From Desulfuromonadales bacterium (GTDB lineage Bacteria > Desulfobacterota > Desulfuromonadia > Desulfuromonadales > Geopsychrobacteraceae), in NCBI GenBank assembly GCA_019429255.1, contig JAHYIY010000009.1, positions 51,563-115,562 of the forward strand: DNA of 64,000 nt, in the 5' to 3' direction. This document shows, in pieces, positions 25,016 to 34,054 of this stretch. The notes beneath the pieces are model-generated. The model was not told the DNA's origin. It saw nothing but the letters and a program-made list of their open reading frames with translations, and made no database searches. Every line of letters starts with the position of its first letter. The first letter of the stretch is position 1. A program made the position numbers and the translations under genes.

Positions 25016-25243
25016 GCTGTCTCCTTGAAGGGAAAAATCAGGAAGGGGACTGCGGCCCGTCAACATTCGGCAGCAGCTATGATTTCTTTTATCTTCCAGC
25101 GGCTTTCATGGCCAGAAATGCTTACGACAACCGTCGGAAGAATGCGCAAATATTGTTCAAAGAGGAAAAGACCGCTATGCTAATCGGGTACTACGACAAT
25201 TTGAGCAGCTACTGACAGTGCTATCCCCATTTACGGTAAGCTG

Positions 25244-25747
25244 TTATGGCGCCACAGCGCAGTCGGCAGGATCGCCTTTGAGTTTGGCCAGGGCGTGGGG
25301 AAGTACCGGCAGCAACACTGAAAAGTTTTCTCCGGCCCCCTTGGGGCTTCCGGGCAAATTGATGATCAGACTCTGTTTGCGCACCCCGACCAGCGCCCGA
25401 GACAACATGGCATGTGGTGTCTTAATAAGACTGGCAGCACGCATCGCTTCCGCCATACCAGGAATCTGGTAATCGAGGATCACTTCCGTTGCCTGGGGGG
25501 CTAAATCACGCGGGCTGAGCCCGGTGCCGCCGGTGGTAAGAATCAGGTCGAGCTTCAAGTCATCAACCCACCGGGTTAACATCAGGGTCAAGGTTTGTGC
25601 CTCGTCGGGGATAATTTGATAACGTGCAACATCGCCCAATCCAGCAACCATCGATGACAAAAGCGGCCCGCTCTCATCAATCCGCTCACCACGGGCGCCC
25701 TTGTCTGACAGGGTAAGAATACCAATACGGTATCGCTCAGAAGACAT
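25244..25747 (-). CDS. MogA/MoaB-type molybdenum cofactor protein
   Basis: A 167-residue protein of the molybdopterin adenylyltransferase (MogA/MoaB) fold, which adenylates molybdopterin before metal insertion. The pterin-binding TTGGTGLSPRD and the conserved INLPGSPKGAGENF are both present. Small size fits the single-domain form, not MoeA. AAAGGAG is eight bases upstream of the ATG at 25747; an in-frame ATG at 25774 is less likely. No other moa/moe gene is adjacent. Upstream space is occupied by MITE copy 4. Confidence 0.9.
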   Translation of the reverse strand: MSSERYRIGILTLSDKGARGERIDESGPLLSSMVAGLGDVARYQIIPDEAQTLTLMLTRWVDDLKLDLILTTGGTGLSPRDLAPQATEVILDYQIPGMAEAMRAASLIKTPHAMLSRALVGVRKQSLIINLPGSPKGAGENFSVLLPVLPHALAKLKGDPADCAVAP

Positions 25748-25792
25748 CAGCGCAGCTCCTTTACTAGAAAACAAGAAAGAGTTAATTTATTT

Positions 25793-25912
25793 GTTACGAC
25801 TCAGTACCCACTTTGTACGAGATCGGGGCTGCCATGACAAGGGCGTCGTTCGCCATGGACGGCGCAAAGTATCCCTTGGCGTAGCAGCCCCGATCTCGTG
25901 CTGTACAGTGAC
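25793..25912 (+). mobile_element. MITE copy 4, 120 bp, strongly palindromic
   Basis: It starts GTTACGACTCAGTAC and ends GTGCTGTACAGTGAC. It is flanked by ATTTATTT (25785-25792) and CTTTATTT (25913-25920), 7 of 8 identical. Long arms ACGAGATCGGGGCTGC and GCAGCCCCGATCTCGT pair perfectly, so the element can form an extended hairpin. The right flanking octamer overlaps the stop codon of the next gene (TAA at 25915-25917). It is in the same orientation as copy 1 and is the reverse complement of copy 3. Confidence 0.8.
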
Positions 25913-25914
25913 CT

Positions 25915-26955
25915 TTATTTTTTCTTGGTTGTTAACATGCGGCGGGCATTGTTGATAATCGGCTGGGTAACATTGCGACTGATTGCCAGTTCCTTGATAT
26001 CGCGCTCCGACAGAAAGTTCATCATGCGCATCGCCTGCTGCACTGGCGTCCGCGGATGATGCACCAGGGCCTTCTTCATATCATAAAGTTTCACCCATTC
26101 ACGATTAAGCAGAATGACCCGGATCAGTTCTTCACTGCTGCTGCGATTCTGCGCCACCGCCAGCACTTCCCCCTCGGTGATGCGCGGATTACGCAACACA
26201 CCGGTATTGATCTGTTTGTTTGCCTCCCGGATCAGCAATGTCCGCCACTCCTTATCGCCGGTCAGGGCCATCTTGATTTTTTCGTTGACCGTCATCTCCT
26301 GCAACTGCTGATATTTGGAGAGTGACTCTTCATCACATTCATCCACATCAACAGCGTCAGCCTCTGCCGTCTCTTCTATCTGGGTGGTAGCTGCAGCGCT
26401 CTTATTTCCCGGCCCACGCTGGTCGGTGTGAGCTGGATCCTCCTGCGGCTCAACCCACCCCAGGCGCAATCGCGTTACCTTGTCAGCATTGGGGTTATTG
26501 ATGATGATCTTACGAATAACGTCGGACTTTAGCAGAATTTCATCATGATCAGCCAGCATATCGAGGACATCGCCAGAACTCTTCTCGGCAACAAACAACA
26601 GACTTCTGATCCCGGTCATGGGATGGGCAAGAACCGCCTGCATCACTACTGCATCCTCATAGCGCAGATGAACAATCAGGTCGATAATCGCTGGATGAAG
26701 TTGGGGTTCGGTCAGGGCGGCCAGAAGAATCTGTGCCGGCAAGGTCTGCAGGGTACTTAACGCCTCTTCTTTCAGTTCCTGATTGTCACCATGATAAAAA
26801 ACAAAAAGGACCATGACCAGATTGAGGCCGGACATGGGCAAGGCACCACGGGCCGCAGCTAACCGGACACCGTGGCCACCCCACTTGCCCATGATTTTGG
26901 CCACTTCAGCAGGGAGCTTGATCTGAACCTTTTCGCTTTTATGCTCGCCGTTCAC
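25915..26955 (-). CDS. Unrecognised helical-repeat protein
   Basis: A 346-residue soluble protein I cannot assign to a named family. Two mainly helical halves, about 30-165 and 215-340, flank an acidic, low-complexity linker (ETAEADAVDVDECDEES). Both halves have the spacing of short helical hairpins like HEAT repeats, with recurring motifs such as RKIIINNPNADKVTRLRL and KKALVHHPRTPVQQAMRMM. The C-terminus is basic (TTKKK). It lies 11 bases after the SPOR-domain gene and is surely co-transcribed. The two may function together in the envelope or in a scaffold role (inference from position only). MITE copy 4 is inserted at its stop codon. Confidence 0.75.
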   Translation of the reverse strand: MNGEHKSEKVQIKLPAEVAKIMGKWGGHGVRLAAARGALPMSGLNLVMVLFVFYHGDNQELKEEALSTLQTLPAQILLAALTEPQLHPAIIDLIVHLRYEDAVVMQAVLAHPMTGIRSLLFVAEKSSGDVLDMLADHDEILLKSDVIRKIIINNPNADKVTRLRLGWVEPQEDPAHTDQRGPGNKSAAATTQIEETAEADAVDVDECDEESLSKYQQLQEMTVNEKIKMALTGDKEWRTLLIREANKQINTGVLRNPRITEGEVLAVAQNRSSSEELIRVILLNREWVKLYDMKKALVHHPRTPVQQAMRMMNFLSERDIKELAISRNVTQPIINNARRMLTTKKK

Positions 26956-26966
26956 AGATCACCTTA

Positions 26967-28025
26967 TCAGCGTTCGATCTCAATACGCGCACGCAAACCA
27001 ACCGCATTGACTTCTGCAGCAACCTCTTCGGCAGCTTGCAAACTACTGCGGGCAACAATCAGCAACGGTCCCTCCATGGTCAGTTGAGAATCAACCGGCA
27101 CCACCTGGATCTGCCGTTCTGCCAACTCGCGCTGCTGGCGACGTGCATGTTCACGATCAGAAAAAGAACCGATGTAGAGTGCCCAGCGCTCACCATCCGG
27201 GAGCAGAAAAGCAGAAGAGAACTCTTTATGCAGCTCTTCCAGGCGCTGTTGGGCTTGGGCCTGAGGGTAGATCCCTTCGAGCAATCTGATCATATCAACA
27301 GTCCCCGAGCCATGCTGCTGGTACGGCTCAAAGCCGCGCTCACGCAACAGTGCTGCTGCCTGCTCCAGATCCCTCTGATTGACAAGGGGGCCGACCAGAA
27401 CCCGATGAGTCGGCTCAGCTACCACAGGAGCCGGCGCTTCTGTTGCGATCTGCTGCTCTTGGTTGACTATGCCCTGTGTCGCGATCAAAACGGTTTCGTC
27501 GCTATCCTCACGGGTAGCACCAGGGACAACTTCGGGGGGAGCAACAGCCTCAGTCAGCGGAGCCTCTGTCACTTCAGCAGCCACTTCAGCAGCCTCGTCA
27601 GTTACTACTTGTTCAGCTATTTCAGTATCAACGCTCCCATCCCCGGTCACGACGTCCCGCGCTGTATCCGCGTTCTTTTGCTGGGCGGCTGCCTGTGGTT
27701 GCGGGCGTTCGGGAACAACCATCCGTTTTTCAACGCGAATCTGATCTTGCGACCCTGACTGACCAGTGAATAATTCGCCGAACTGAAACCAGCCGACAAC
27801 AGCGAAAATCAGTAGCGCGGACACCACAAGGGGCCAGCGCAACGAACGGTCGGGGCTCTTGCCGCTTTTCGCTTCCTGACCGGCAAGCTCCCTGAAAGTT
27901 TTTATGGGGGATTCATCGTCTAACAGCAGATCTTCAATCCTTTTTTGGGGCGCCGATGCCGGGGGATTTACAGCGGTGTTGGTAATTGTCGACGTTGAAT
28001 GATCCCGGCTGTTGTCTTCTGTCAT
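26967..28025 (-). CDS. Membrane-anchored SPOR domain protein
   Basis: A 352-residue inner-membrane protein. A short cytoplasmic head is followed by one transmembrane helix (about 45-63, PLVVSALLIFAVVGWFQF). A Pro/Ala/Glu-rich spacer follows to about residue 200, then two SPOR-like units (RVLVGPLVNQRDLEQAAALL and ALYIGSFSDREHARRQQREL). SPOR domains bind peptidoglycan stripped of stem peptides at division sites. A degraded half is likely structural. It is downstream of the EF-G paralogue (60-base gap) and upstream of the helical-repeat gene. Confidence 0.82.
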   Translation of the reverse strand: MTEDNSRDHSTSTITNTAVNPPASAPQKRIEDLLLDDESPIKTFRELAGQEAKSGKSPDRSLRWPLVVSALLIFAVVGWFQFGELFTGQSGSQDQIRVEKRMVVPERPQPQAAAQQKNADTARDVVTGDGSVDTEIAEQVVTDEAAEVAAEVTEAPLTEAVAPPEVVPGATREDSDETVLIATQGIVNQEQQIATEAPAPVVAEPTHRVLVGPLVNQRDLEQAAALLRERGFEPYQQHGSGTVDMIRLLEGIYPQAQAQQRLEELHKEFSSAFLLPDGERWALYIGSFSDREHARRQQRELAERQIQVVPVDSQLTMEGPLLIVARSSLQAAEEVAAEVNAVGLRARIEIER

Positions 28026-28085
28026 GATCTGATTCCCGGAAAAATTTTCGGCGGGGCACCCAGGACGGACACCCCGCCATACAGG

Positions 28086-30164
28086 TTAAGCCTCTTTGGC
28101 TTGTTCTTCAAGAATCTTGGCGGTTTGATGGGAAGGGACTTCTTCATATTTGCTGAATTCCATGGTGAACATGCCACGGTCGGAGGTCATGGAACGCAAC
28201 TCCGGAGCATAGCGCAACACTTCGGCCATCGGCACTTCAGCACGGATAGTCTGACTGTTAGCTTGCGGCTCTACCCCGACAACCTTGCCGCGGCGTGAGT
28301 TCAAATCGCCAATAACATCCCCCATACAGTCATCAGGCACGGTGATTTCCATCGCCATAATCGGTTCAAGTAGAACAGGCTTGCACTGTTCCATGGCTTT
28401 TTTGAAGGCCATGGAGCCGGCCACTTTGAAGGCCATTTCTGACGAGTCGACGGAGTGATGAGACCCATCATAAAGACTGACCTGAACATCAACCACCTGG
28501 TTCTTGGTCAGAGGACCGGTTTTCATCGCTTCGATAATCCCTTTGTCGACAGCGGGAATGTAGTTGCGCGGGACAACACCACCTACGACCTTGTCGACGA
28601 ACTCGTAGCCGCTACCGCGTGGAAGCGGCTTGACTTCGATCCAGACATCGCCGTACTGACCACGACCGCCTGACTGTTTCTTATACTTACCCTGAACCTG
28701 GGTCGAGGCACGAATCGTCTCCCGATACGGCACCTTGGGCTCTTTCAGAATAACATCTGCGCCATATTTACGCTTGAGACGTTCAACAGCGACCTCCAGA
28801 TGGATTTGCCCCATCCCTGACAGAACCATTTCTTTGGTTTCATCGTCACGGGTTACGGTCAGGGTCGGATCTTCCTCCATGAGACGCTGCAGCCCGGTAT
28901 AAATCTTGTCTTCATCCCCCTTGTTACGACCTTCCAACGCAAAGGATATCACCGGTTTGAGGGGCACCAGTGGTTCGTACATGATTGGTTCTTTTAAATC
29001 ACAGAGGGTGTCTCCGGTGGCCGTCACCTTGAGTTTTGGTACAGCGATAATGTCACCGGCGGCGGCAACCTCGATGGGGGTCTGCTTTTTCCCTTCCATT
29101 TTATAAAGGTTGCTGATCCGCTCTTTCTCATCTTTGTTCGGATTCAACACAACCGTATCAGCCGACAGCGTCCCCGAGTACAGCCGCATCAGGGTCAATT
29201 TGCCGGCATAGGGGTCGTTAATGGTTTTGAACACCATGGCGGAAAAGGGGTCATCAGGGCTGGGTTTGCGCTCCGTCGGCACATCAGTGTCGGGCTTGAA
29301 GCCGACCTGGATCCCCTTATCAATGGGCGATGGCAAACAGGCAACAACATAGTCGAGAAGTTGCCGCACACCGATATTGGCCGTCGCACTGCCGCAGAAA
29401 ACCGGGGTAAAAACTCCTGTCAGGGTGCCCTCACGCAACCCTCGCAGGATGTCCTCCTGGGAAAATGTCTCCCCTTCAAGGTATTTTTCCATCAATTCAT
29501 CGTCAGCCTCAGCGACCGCTTCAAGCAATTGCTCACGCAGACGCGTGGCCTCCTTCAGATACTCTTCGGGAACATCGGTTTCAGCGTACTTTCCGGTTTC
29601 ATCAAAGGTATAGACGCGCGCTTTCATCCGCACCAGATCGATAATTCCCTTGAAGTTTTCTGCGGCGCCAATGGGCTGGGTTACCACCACCGCTCTGGCA
29701 CCAAGGGATTTTTCCATATCATCGACGGCTTTGAGAAAATCCGCATGCTCCTTATCCATTTTGTTGACAAATGCGATGCGCGGCACTTCGAAGTTATCGC
29801 ACCATTCCCATATCCGTTTGGTCTGAGCCTTGGTTCCGGAGATAGCGGAAACAATAACCACCGCCCCGCCGAGGATACGCAGGCAGCGCCGGGTGTCATG
29901 AAGAAAGTTGCTGACCCCGGGAGTGTCGACGATATTGAGACTGTAGTCACCCCAGCGACAGTGATTGAGACTCGCGCTCAAGGTCGACTTGCGTTTGATT
30001 TCTTCCTCTTCAAAATCCATTAACGAGGTACCAAGGTCAACCTTCCCCAGCTTCTCGGTCATCCCGGTATTGAAGATGATCGCCTCAACCAGAGAGGTTT
30101 TGCCGGCACCATTGTGCGCCACAATGCCAAGATTTCTTACCTTTGTCGTGTCGTGCTTGCTCAT
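28086..30164 (-). CDS. Elongation factor G-like GTPase (EF-G paralogue)
   Basis: A 692-residue translational GTPase with the EF-G domain order (G, II, III, IV, V). G1 is AHNGAGKT (residues 16-23) instead of the usual AHIDAGKT. DTPG and NKMD are normal. Domain IV contains GGRGQYGDVWIEV and domain V VIGDLNSRRGKVVG. This matches the 'EF-G-like' group found beside canonical FusA in deltaproteobacteria. It may act in ribosome recycling or under stress rather than in bulk elongation (inference). AAAGGAG lies before the ATG at 30164; the frame opens upstream, but without such a site. Confidence 0.88.
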   Translation of the reverse strand: MSKHDTTKVRNLGIVAHNGAGKTSLVEAIIFNTGMTEKLGKVDLGTSLMDFEEEEIKRKSTLSASLNHCRWGDYSLNIVDTPGVSNFLHDTRRCLRILGGAVVIVSAISGTKAQTKRIWEWCDNFEVPRIAFVNKMDKEHADFLKAVDDMEKSLGARAVVVTQPIGAAENFKGIIDLVRMKARVYTFDETGKYAETDVPEEYLKEATRLREQLLEAVAEADDELMEKYLEGETFSQEDILRGLREGTLTGVFTPVFCGSATANIGVRQLLDYVVACLPSPIDKGIQVGFKPDTDVPTERKPSPDDPFSAMVFKTINDPYAGKLTLMRLYSGTLSADTVVLNPNKDEKERISNLYKMEGKKQTPIEVAAAGDIIAVPKLKVTATGDTLCDLKEPIMYEPLVPLKPVISFALEGRNKGDEDKIYTGLQRLMEEDPTLTVTRDDETKEMVLSGMGQIHLEVAVERLKRKYGADVILKEPKVPYRETIRASTQVQGKYKKQSGGRGQYGDVWIEVKPLPRGSGYEFVDKVVGGVVPRNYIPAVDKGIIEAMKTGPLTKNQVVDVQVSLYDGSHHSVDSSEMAFKVAGSMAFKKAMEQCKPVLLEPIMAMEITVPDDCMGDVIGDLNSRRGKVVGVEPQANSQTIRAEVPMAEVLRYAPELRSMTSDRGMFTMEFSKYEEVPSHQTAKILEEQAKEA

Positions 30165-30260
30165 GAAACGCTCCTTTGCATGAAAAGTCACTTCCCCGCA
30201 AATTGCTGGAACCGACACAGGTTACGCAGCATTGCGAAGCACAGAAAGATTAGTGGCCTG

Positions 30261-31028
30261 CTATTTTTTGTTGCGCTCGTACAACAACCGCAGCCCTTTC
30301 AAAGTGAGAAAAGGCTCTACTAGATCAATTATTGTTGTTGCCGCGGCAATCGGCGCAGCCAGTCCGCCAGTGGCGACGACCAGGGGCGATTGCGGCAACT
30401 CTTTTTTCATGCGACCGACAATCCCCTCCACCAGGCCGAGATAACCAAAAAATATCCCCGCCTGTATGCTGTTGACTGTATTTTTGGCAATAACCTGAGC
30501 GGGTTTCAAAAAATCAACGCGGGGCAACTTGCTCGCCCGCTCAAACAGCGCATCGGCTGAAATCCCGATTCCCGGGGCAATGGCTCCCCCCTGATAACAA
30601 CCGTCGGCTGATACCACATCAAAAGTTGTCGCCGTACCAAAATCTACCACAATCAGGGCGCAACGGGACTGTTCATAAGCGGCAACCGCGTTGACAATAC
30701 GATCAGCGCCGACTTCCCTGGGGTTATCGTAAAGAATCGGCATGCCGGTTTTCATTCCCGGACCAACCATATAGGGGGTCAACTGAAAATATTTCTTACA
30801 CAAGCCTTCGACGGTATTCTGCATCGACGGGACGACGGTTGAGACAATCACGTCGCGCAGGTCGGAGAAGCTGATACCACCAAGTTGAAACAGTTGCCGC
30901 ATGAGCATGGCATATTCATCCACGGTGCGGTACTTATCGGTAGCAACCCGCCAGTCATAGATCAACTGCTGATCCTGATAAACACCCAATACGGTATTGC
31001 TGTTACCTACGTCGATCACCAGCAGCAT
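30261..31028 (-). CDS. coaX: Type III pantothenate kinase
   Basis: A 255-residue ATP-dependent kinase that phosphorylates pantothenate, starting coenzyme A synthesis. The ASKHA-fold motifs are clear: DVGNSNT (residues 6-12) for phosphate binding, [13 protein letters not shown] with the catalytic Asp, [11 protein letters not shown], and GGAIAPGIG. CoaX is insensitive to CoA feedback, unlike CoaA. It sits directly after birA (27-base gap) in the nadC-birA-coaX run, a common arrangement in Gram-negative anaerobes. Confidence 0.95.
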   Translation of the reverse strand: MLLVIDVGNSNTVLGVYQDQQLIYDWRVATDKYRTVDEYAMLMRQLFQLGGISFSDLRDVIVSTVVPSMQNTVEGLCKKYFQLTPYMVGPGMKTGMPILYDNPREVGADRIVNAVAAYEQSRCALIVVDFGTATTFDVVSADGCYQGGAIAPGIGISADALFERASKLPRVDFLKPAQVIAKNTVNSIQAGIFFGYLGLVEGIVGRMKKELPQSPLVVATGGLAAPIAAATTIIDLVEPFLTLKGLRLLYERNKK

Positions 31029-31054
31029 GGCGTCAATATCCTTTTTAACGTCAA

Positions 31055-32038
31055 TCAGTTGACCAGGCGCACATCGCCGGCAACAATCCGTTCAATCGTG
31101 CCGGCATCGAACTGCAGGCGCAAGGCGCCATCCACCTCCAGTCCCACCACCGTACCAACCGGGCCGGCGTCGACGGAAACCCGACGATTGATGATAGGAC
31201 ACCGCTGTTCCCAGCGCTGACGGATCGAAGCAAACCCTTGCTCAAGAAACTCAACATAATAGAAATCGAGGCGCTCGAGCAACGCGCGAAGAAAAACCCG
31301 GCGGTCAACCAACTGGCCGGTTTCAAGCAGAACCGATGTTGCCGGATAGTTAAGCTCCGGCGGGAACTGATCGGCAGTCATGTTGAGATTAATGCCAATA
31401 CCAAGGACAACATAGTTAATCTGTTCGGTTTCTGCACTCATTTCATTGAGCAGACCGGCAATTTTTGCCCCGCCAACGAGAATATCGTTAGGCCATTTGA
31501 CTTCTGCCTTGACCTTGCCGACCGTCTCAAGAACATCAACGACCGCTACCGCGGAAAGAAAAGTCAATTGCGGAGCCTGTTGAACCGGAATCTGTGGCCT
31601 TAATAATATGGAACAATAAAGGTTCACTCCGGCCGGAGAGGCCCACTGCCGCCCCAGACGCCCTTTACCGGCCAACTGTTGATCAGCGACCAGCACAGCA
31701 CCCTCCGCAGCACCCGCTTCCGCCTGGGCTTTCAACTGCAGGTTAGTTGAATCAACAACCTGAAGGATGTCCAGTGAGCGGGCGACGATACGGCAATCAA
31801 GTTCGCCGGCAACGTCGCTGTTAAACAGCAGATCAGGGATTTCAAGTAGCCGATAGCCTTTGGCGTGCCGCGCTTCAATCGCCAAGCCCAAGGCCCGCAA
31901 GGAATTAATCTGTTTCCAGATCGCCGCCCGAGACAGTTGCAACTCTGTGCTGATTTTTTCACCCGACAACCAGCCATCAGCGTGACAACGCAGCAATGCC
32001 AGAATACGATCACGGGAAGACAAAGGAGGCGGAATCAC
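31055..32038 (-). CDS. birA: Bifunctional biotin-protein ligase / biotin operon repressor
   Basis: A 327-residue BirA. Residues 1-65 form a winged helix-turn-helix ([20 protein letters not shown]), followed by the ligase with the biotinyl-AMP loop [17 protein letters not shown] and GIGINLN. It attaches biotin to carrier proteins, here most obviously the acyl-CoA carboxylase at 16.3-19.2 kb, and may repress biotin genes. It starts with GTG, overlapping the nadC stop as GTGA, so translation is probably coupled. The DNA-binding domain means it may also control this locus. Confidence 0.94.
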   Translation of the reverse strand: MIPPPLSSRDRILALLRCHADGWLSGEKISTELQLSRAAIWKQINSLRALGLAIEARHAKGYRLLEIPDLLFNSDVAGELDCRIVARSLDILQVVDSTNLQLKAQAEAGAAEGAVLVADQQLAGKGRLGRQWASPAGVNLYCSILLRPQIPVQQAPQLTFLSAVAVVDVLETVGKVKAEVKWPNDILVGGAKIAGLLNEMSAETEQINYVVLGIGINLNMTADQFPPELNYPATSVLLETGQLVDRRVFLRALLERLDFYYVEFLEQGFASIRQRWEQRCPIINRRVSVDAGPVGTVVGLEVDGALRLQFDAGTIERIVAGDVRLVN

Positions 32039-32862
32039 TTGAACAGCATCGAGATGTCAGCCGCAACCACCGAATGGGTCAGAGCACCGACAGAAATGAT
32101 ATTGACACCGGTTTCGGCGATCTCACGAACCCGTTCAAGGGTGACCCCACCAGAGGCCTCCGTCAGAGCGCGGCCATCAATCAGGGCCACGGCCTGAACC
32201 ATCTCGGCGTTGGTCATATTGTCAAGCATAATCACATCAGCACCAGCATCAAGGGCTTGTTGAACCTCATTCAGGTCACGGGTTTCGACTTCTACCCTGA
32301 GGGTGTGGGGGACTTTTTCCCGAGCGCCGGCAACCGCTGCGGCAATATCCCCGGCGGCGGCAATATGATTTTCCTTGATCAGCACCCCATCAAAAAGACC
32401 AATACGGTGATTGCGCCCGCCACCGGCCCGCACCGCATATTTATCCAGCGCCCGCAAACCGGGAGCCGTTTTGCGGGTATCGACGATAAAGGCACCGGTA
32501 CCCTCCACTGCCGCCACGAAACGCGCGGTCAGAGTAGCGATCCCTGACATGCGTTGCAACAGGTTCAGGGCGACCCGCTCCCCTTGCAGCAACATCAGGG
32601 CAGATCCTTTCAGCCAGGCGAGAACATCGCCCCTTTTCACCTTCTGGCCATCAACAAAAATCTTCTCAAATCGAACATCTTTGTCCAGCTGATGAAAAAC
32701 GGCAGCCGCCACATCGAGACCGGCAACGACAAAATCCTCCTTGGCTACCAGCTCGGCCCGCGCCGTTGTATCACGCGCGACGGTAGCCATGGACGTCACA
32801 TCGCCGAGACCGATATCTTCCTCAAGTGCCGTGCGGACAATTCTTTTAATTTCAAACTTCAT
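32035..32862 (-). CDS. nadC: Nicotinate-nucleotide pyrophosphorylase (quinolinate phosphoribosyltransferase)
   Basis: A 275-residue NadC, converting quinolinate and PRPP to nicotinate mononucleotide in NAD synthesis. Characteristic segments are EEDIGLGDVTS near the start, DTRKTAPGLRALDKYAVRAGGG with PRPP/quinolinate-binding Arg and Lys, and ASGGVTLERVREIAETGVNIIS. A GTG 15 bases upstream (32877) is an alternative, but MKFEIKR agrees better with family starts. First gene of nadC-birA-coaX, with a GTGA overlap with birA. Confidence 0.94.
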   Translation of the reverse strand: MKFEIKRIVRTALEEDIGLGDVTSMATVARDTTARAELVAKEDFVVAGLDVAAAVFHQLDKDVRFEKIFVDGQKVKRGDVLAWLKGSALMLLQGERVALNLLQRMSGIATLTARFVAAVEGTGAFIVDTRKTAPGLRALDKYAVRAGGGRNHRIGLFDGVLIKENHIAAAGDIAAAVAGAREKVPHTLRVEVETRDLNEVQQALDAGADVIMLDNMTNAEMVQAVALIDGRALTEASGGVTLERVREIAETGVNIISVGALTHSVVAADISMLFK

Positions 32863-33073
32863 CCCTGGTCTCTCCACGGAAGGATAGCAACAGCCCCAAA
32901 ACCAATGAACTTATGCCATAAATGAGGTTCATCTATAGCATAGCGACTCCCTCTCTCGCAACTGAAAACAATGTCGCCAAGGGAGCAAATCCCCTTTACA
33001 TTTCCGTTACTTGTGATAAAAATAGGGATCATTTTAAACGCCGCCCAAAACCACGTCTGACGAGGAGTAGCAA

Positions 33074-33955
33074 ATGAATTATCGCCATTTTTTTTTCCTG
33101 ACAGCATTGCTGTTACTGACCGCCGGATGCGTCAGCAAGAACAGCTATCAGCAAAAGGTTAACGAAGCCGATCTCCTCAGCGAGGATGTGACCACCCTCA
33201 CAGCCACAGTAGCAGAGTTGCGTCAGGACAAGCAGATTCTGCAAGCGGACCTGGCAACCCTCAACTCTCGCCTGGTGGAGGTTCTCCAGGAAAATTCCCG
33301 CCTGCAACGCGATCTGTTGGTCGCTACTGCCACCCAGGAACGCCAGGAGGGGAACCTCTCCCTTCATCAGCAGCGCATTGCTGCAATGCAGGCCAGAAGC
33401 GAGGAACTACAAGCAACTGTTGAAGAATTAAACCATGCTCTGGACAAAGAACGCATTGCCCGCGAAGCACGATTGGCGCAGGTTAGGCACACCTATGAGG
33501 AGCTGGTTGAAGCCCTCGAGGACGAGATCAAGCGCGGTGAACTCACGATTTCCAACCTTGAAGGCAAGCTGACCGTCAACCTGCTCAATCAGATCCTTTT
33601 TGACTCAGGAGCCACCCATCTGCGCGCGGAAGGCAAAAGTGTCCTGAAAAACCTTGGTGATGTGCTTAATCGCTTTCCTGAGCGCGCCTTGCAGGTTGCC
33701 GGACATACCGACAATGTTCCGATCAGCCCACGCTTGCTGGAGCAATTCCCAACCAACTGGGAGCTTTCTACTGCCCGCGCCACCAGCGTTATCCACTTTT
33801 TACAGCAGGAGGTAGGGTTGCCTGGTAATCGGCTGATCGCGGCCGGTTTTGGTGAATATTACCCGATCGCCAGTAACGCAACCGCAGAAGGACGTGCCGA
33901 GAACCGGCGCATCGAAATTCTGCTGGTGCCCTTTGCGTCGGAACTCAGTGAGTGA
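33074..33955 (+). CDS. OmpA-family peptidoglycan-binding lipoprotein with coiled coil
   Basis: A 293-residue outer-membrane lipoprotein. The signal peptide ends in the lipobox LTAGC (Cys19), with Val at +2 favouring outer-membrane sorting. Residues 25-165 form a long coiled coil with heptad Leu pattern. Residues 175-290 are an OmpA C-terminal domain (ILFDSGATHLRAEGKSVL, AGHTDNVPIS, NRRIEILL) that binds diaminopimelate in peptidoglycan. It probably tethers the outer membrane to the wall or holds a periplasmic scaffold. ATG with GAGGAG upstream; monocistronic. Confidence 0.92.
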   Translation: MNYRHFFFLTALLLLTAGCVSKNSYQQKVNEADLLSEDVTTLTATVAELRQDKQILQADLATLNSRLVEVLQENSRLQRDLLVATATQERQEGNLSLHQQRIAAMQARSEELQATVEELNHALDKERIAREARLAQVRHTYEELVEALEDEIKRGELTISNLEGKLTVNLLNQILFDSGATHLRAEGKSVLKNLGDVLNRFPERALQVAGHTDNVPISPRLLEQFPTNWELSTARATSVIHFLQQEVGLPGNRLIAAGFGEYYPIASNATAEGRAENRRIEILLVPFASELSE

Positions 33956-34054
33956 ATCAGCTTTTAGTCCTGTAGGCAGTACAAACCGGGGCTACCGGAA
34001 GGCTAACCCTCAAAAAGTCAATCAAAGGACCTCTGCGTCATGACATAGCGCCGG

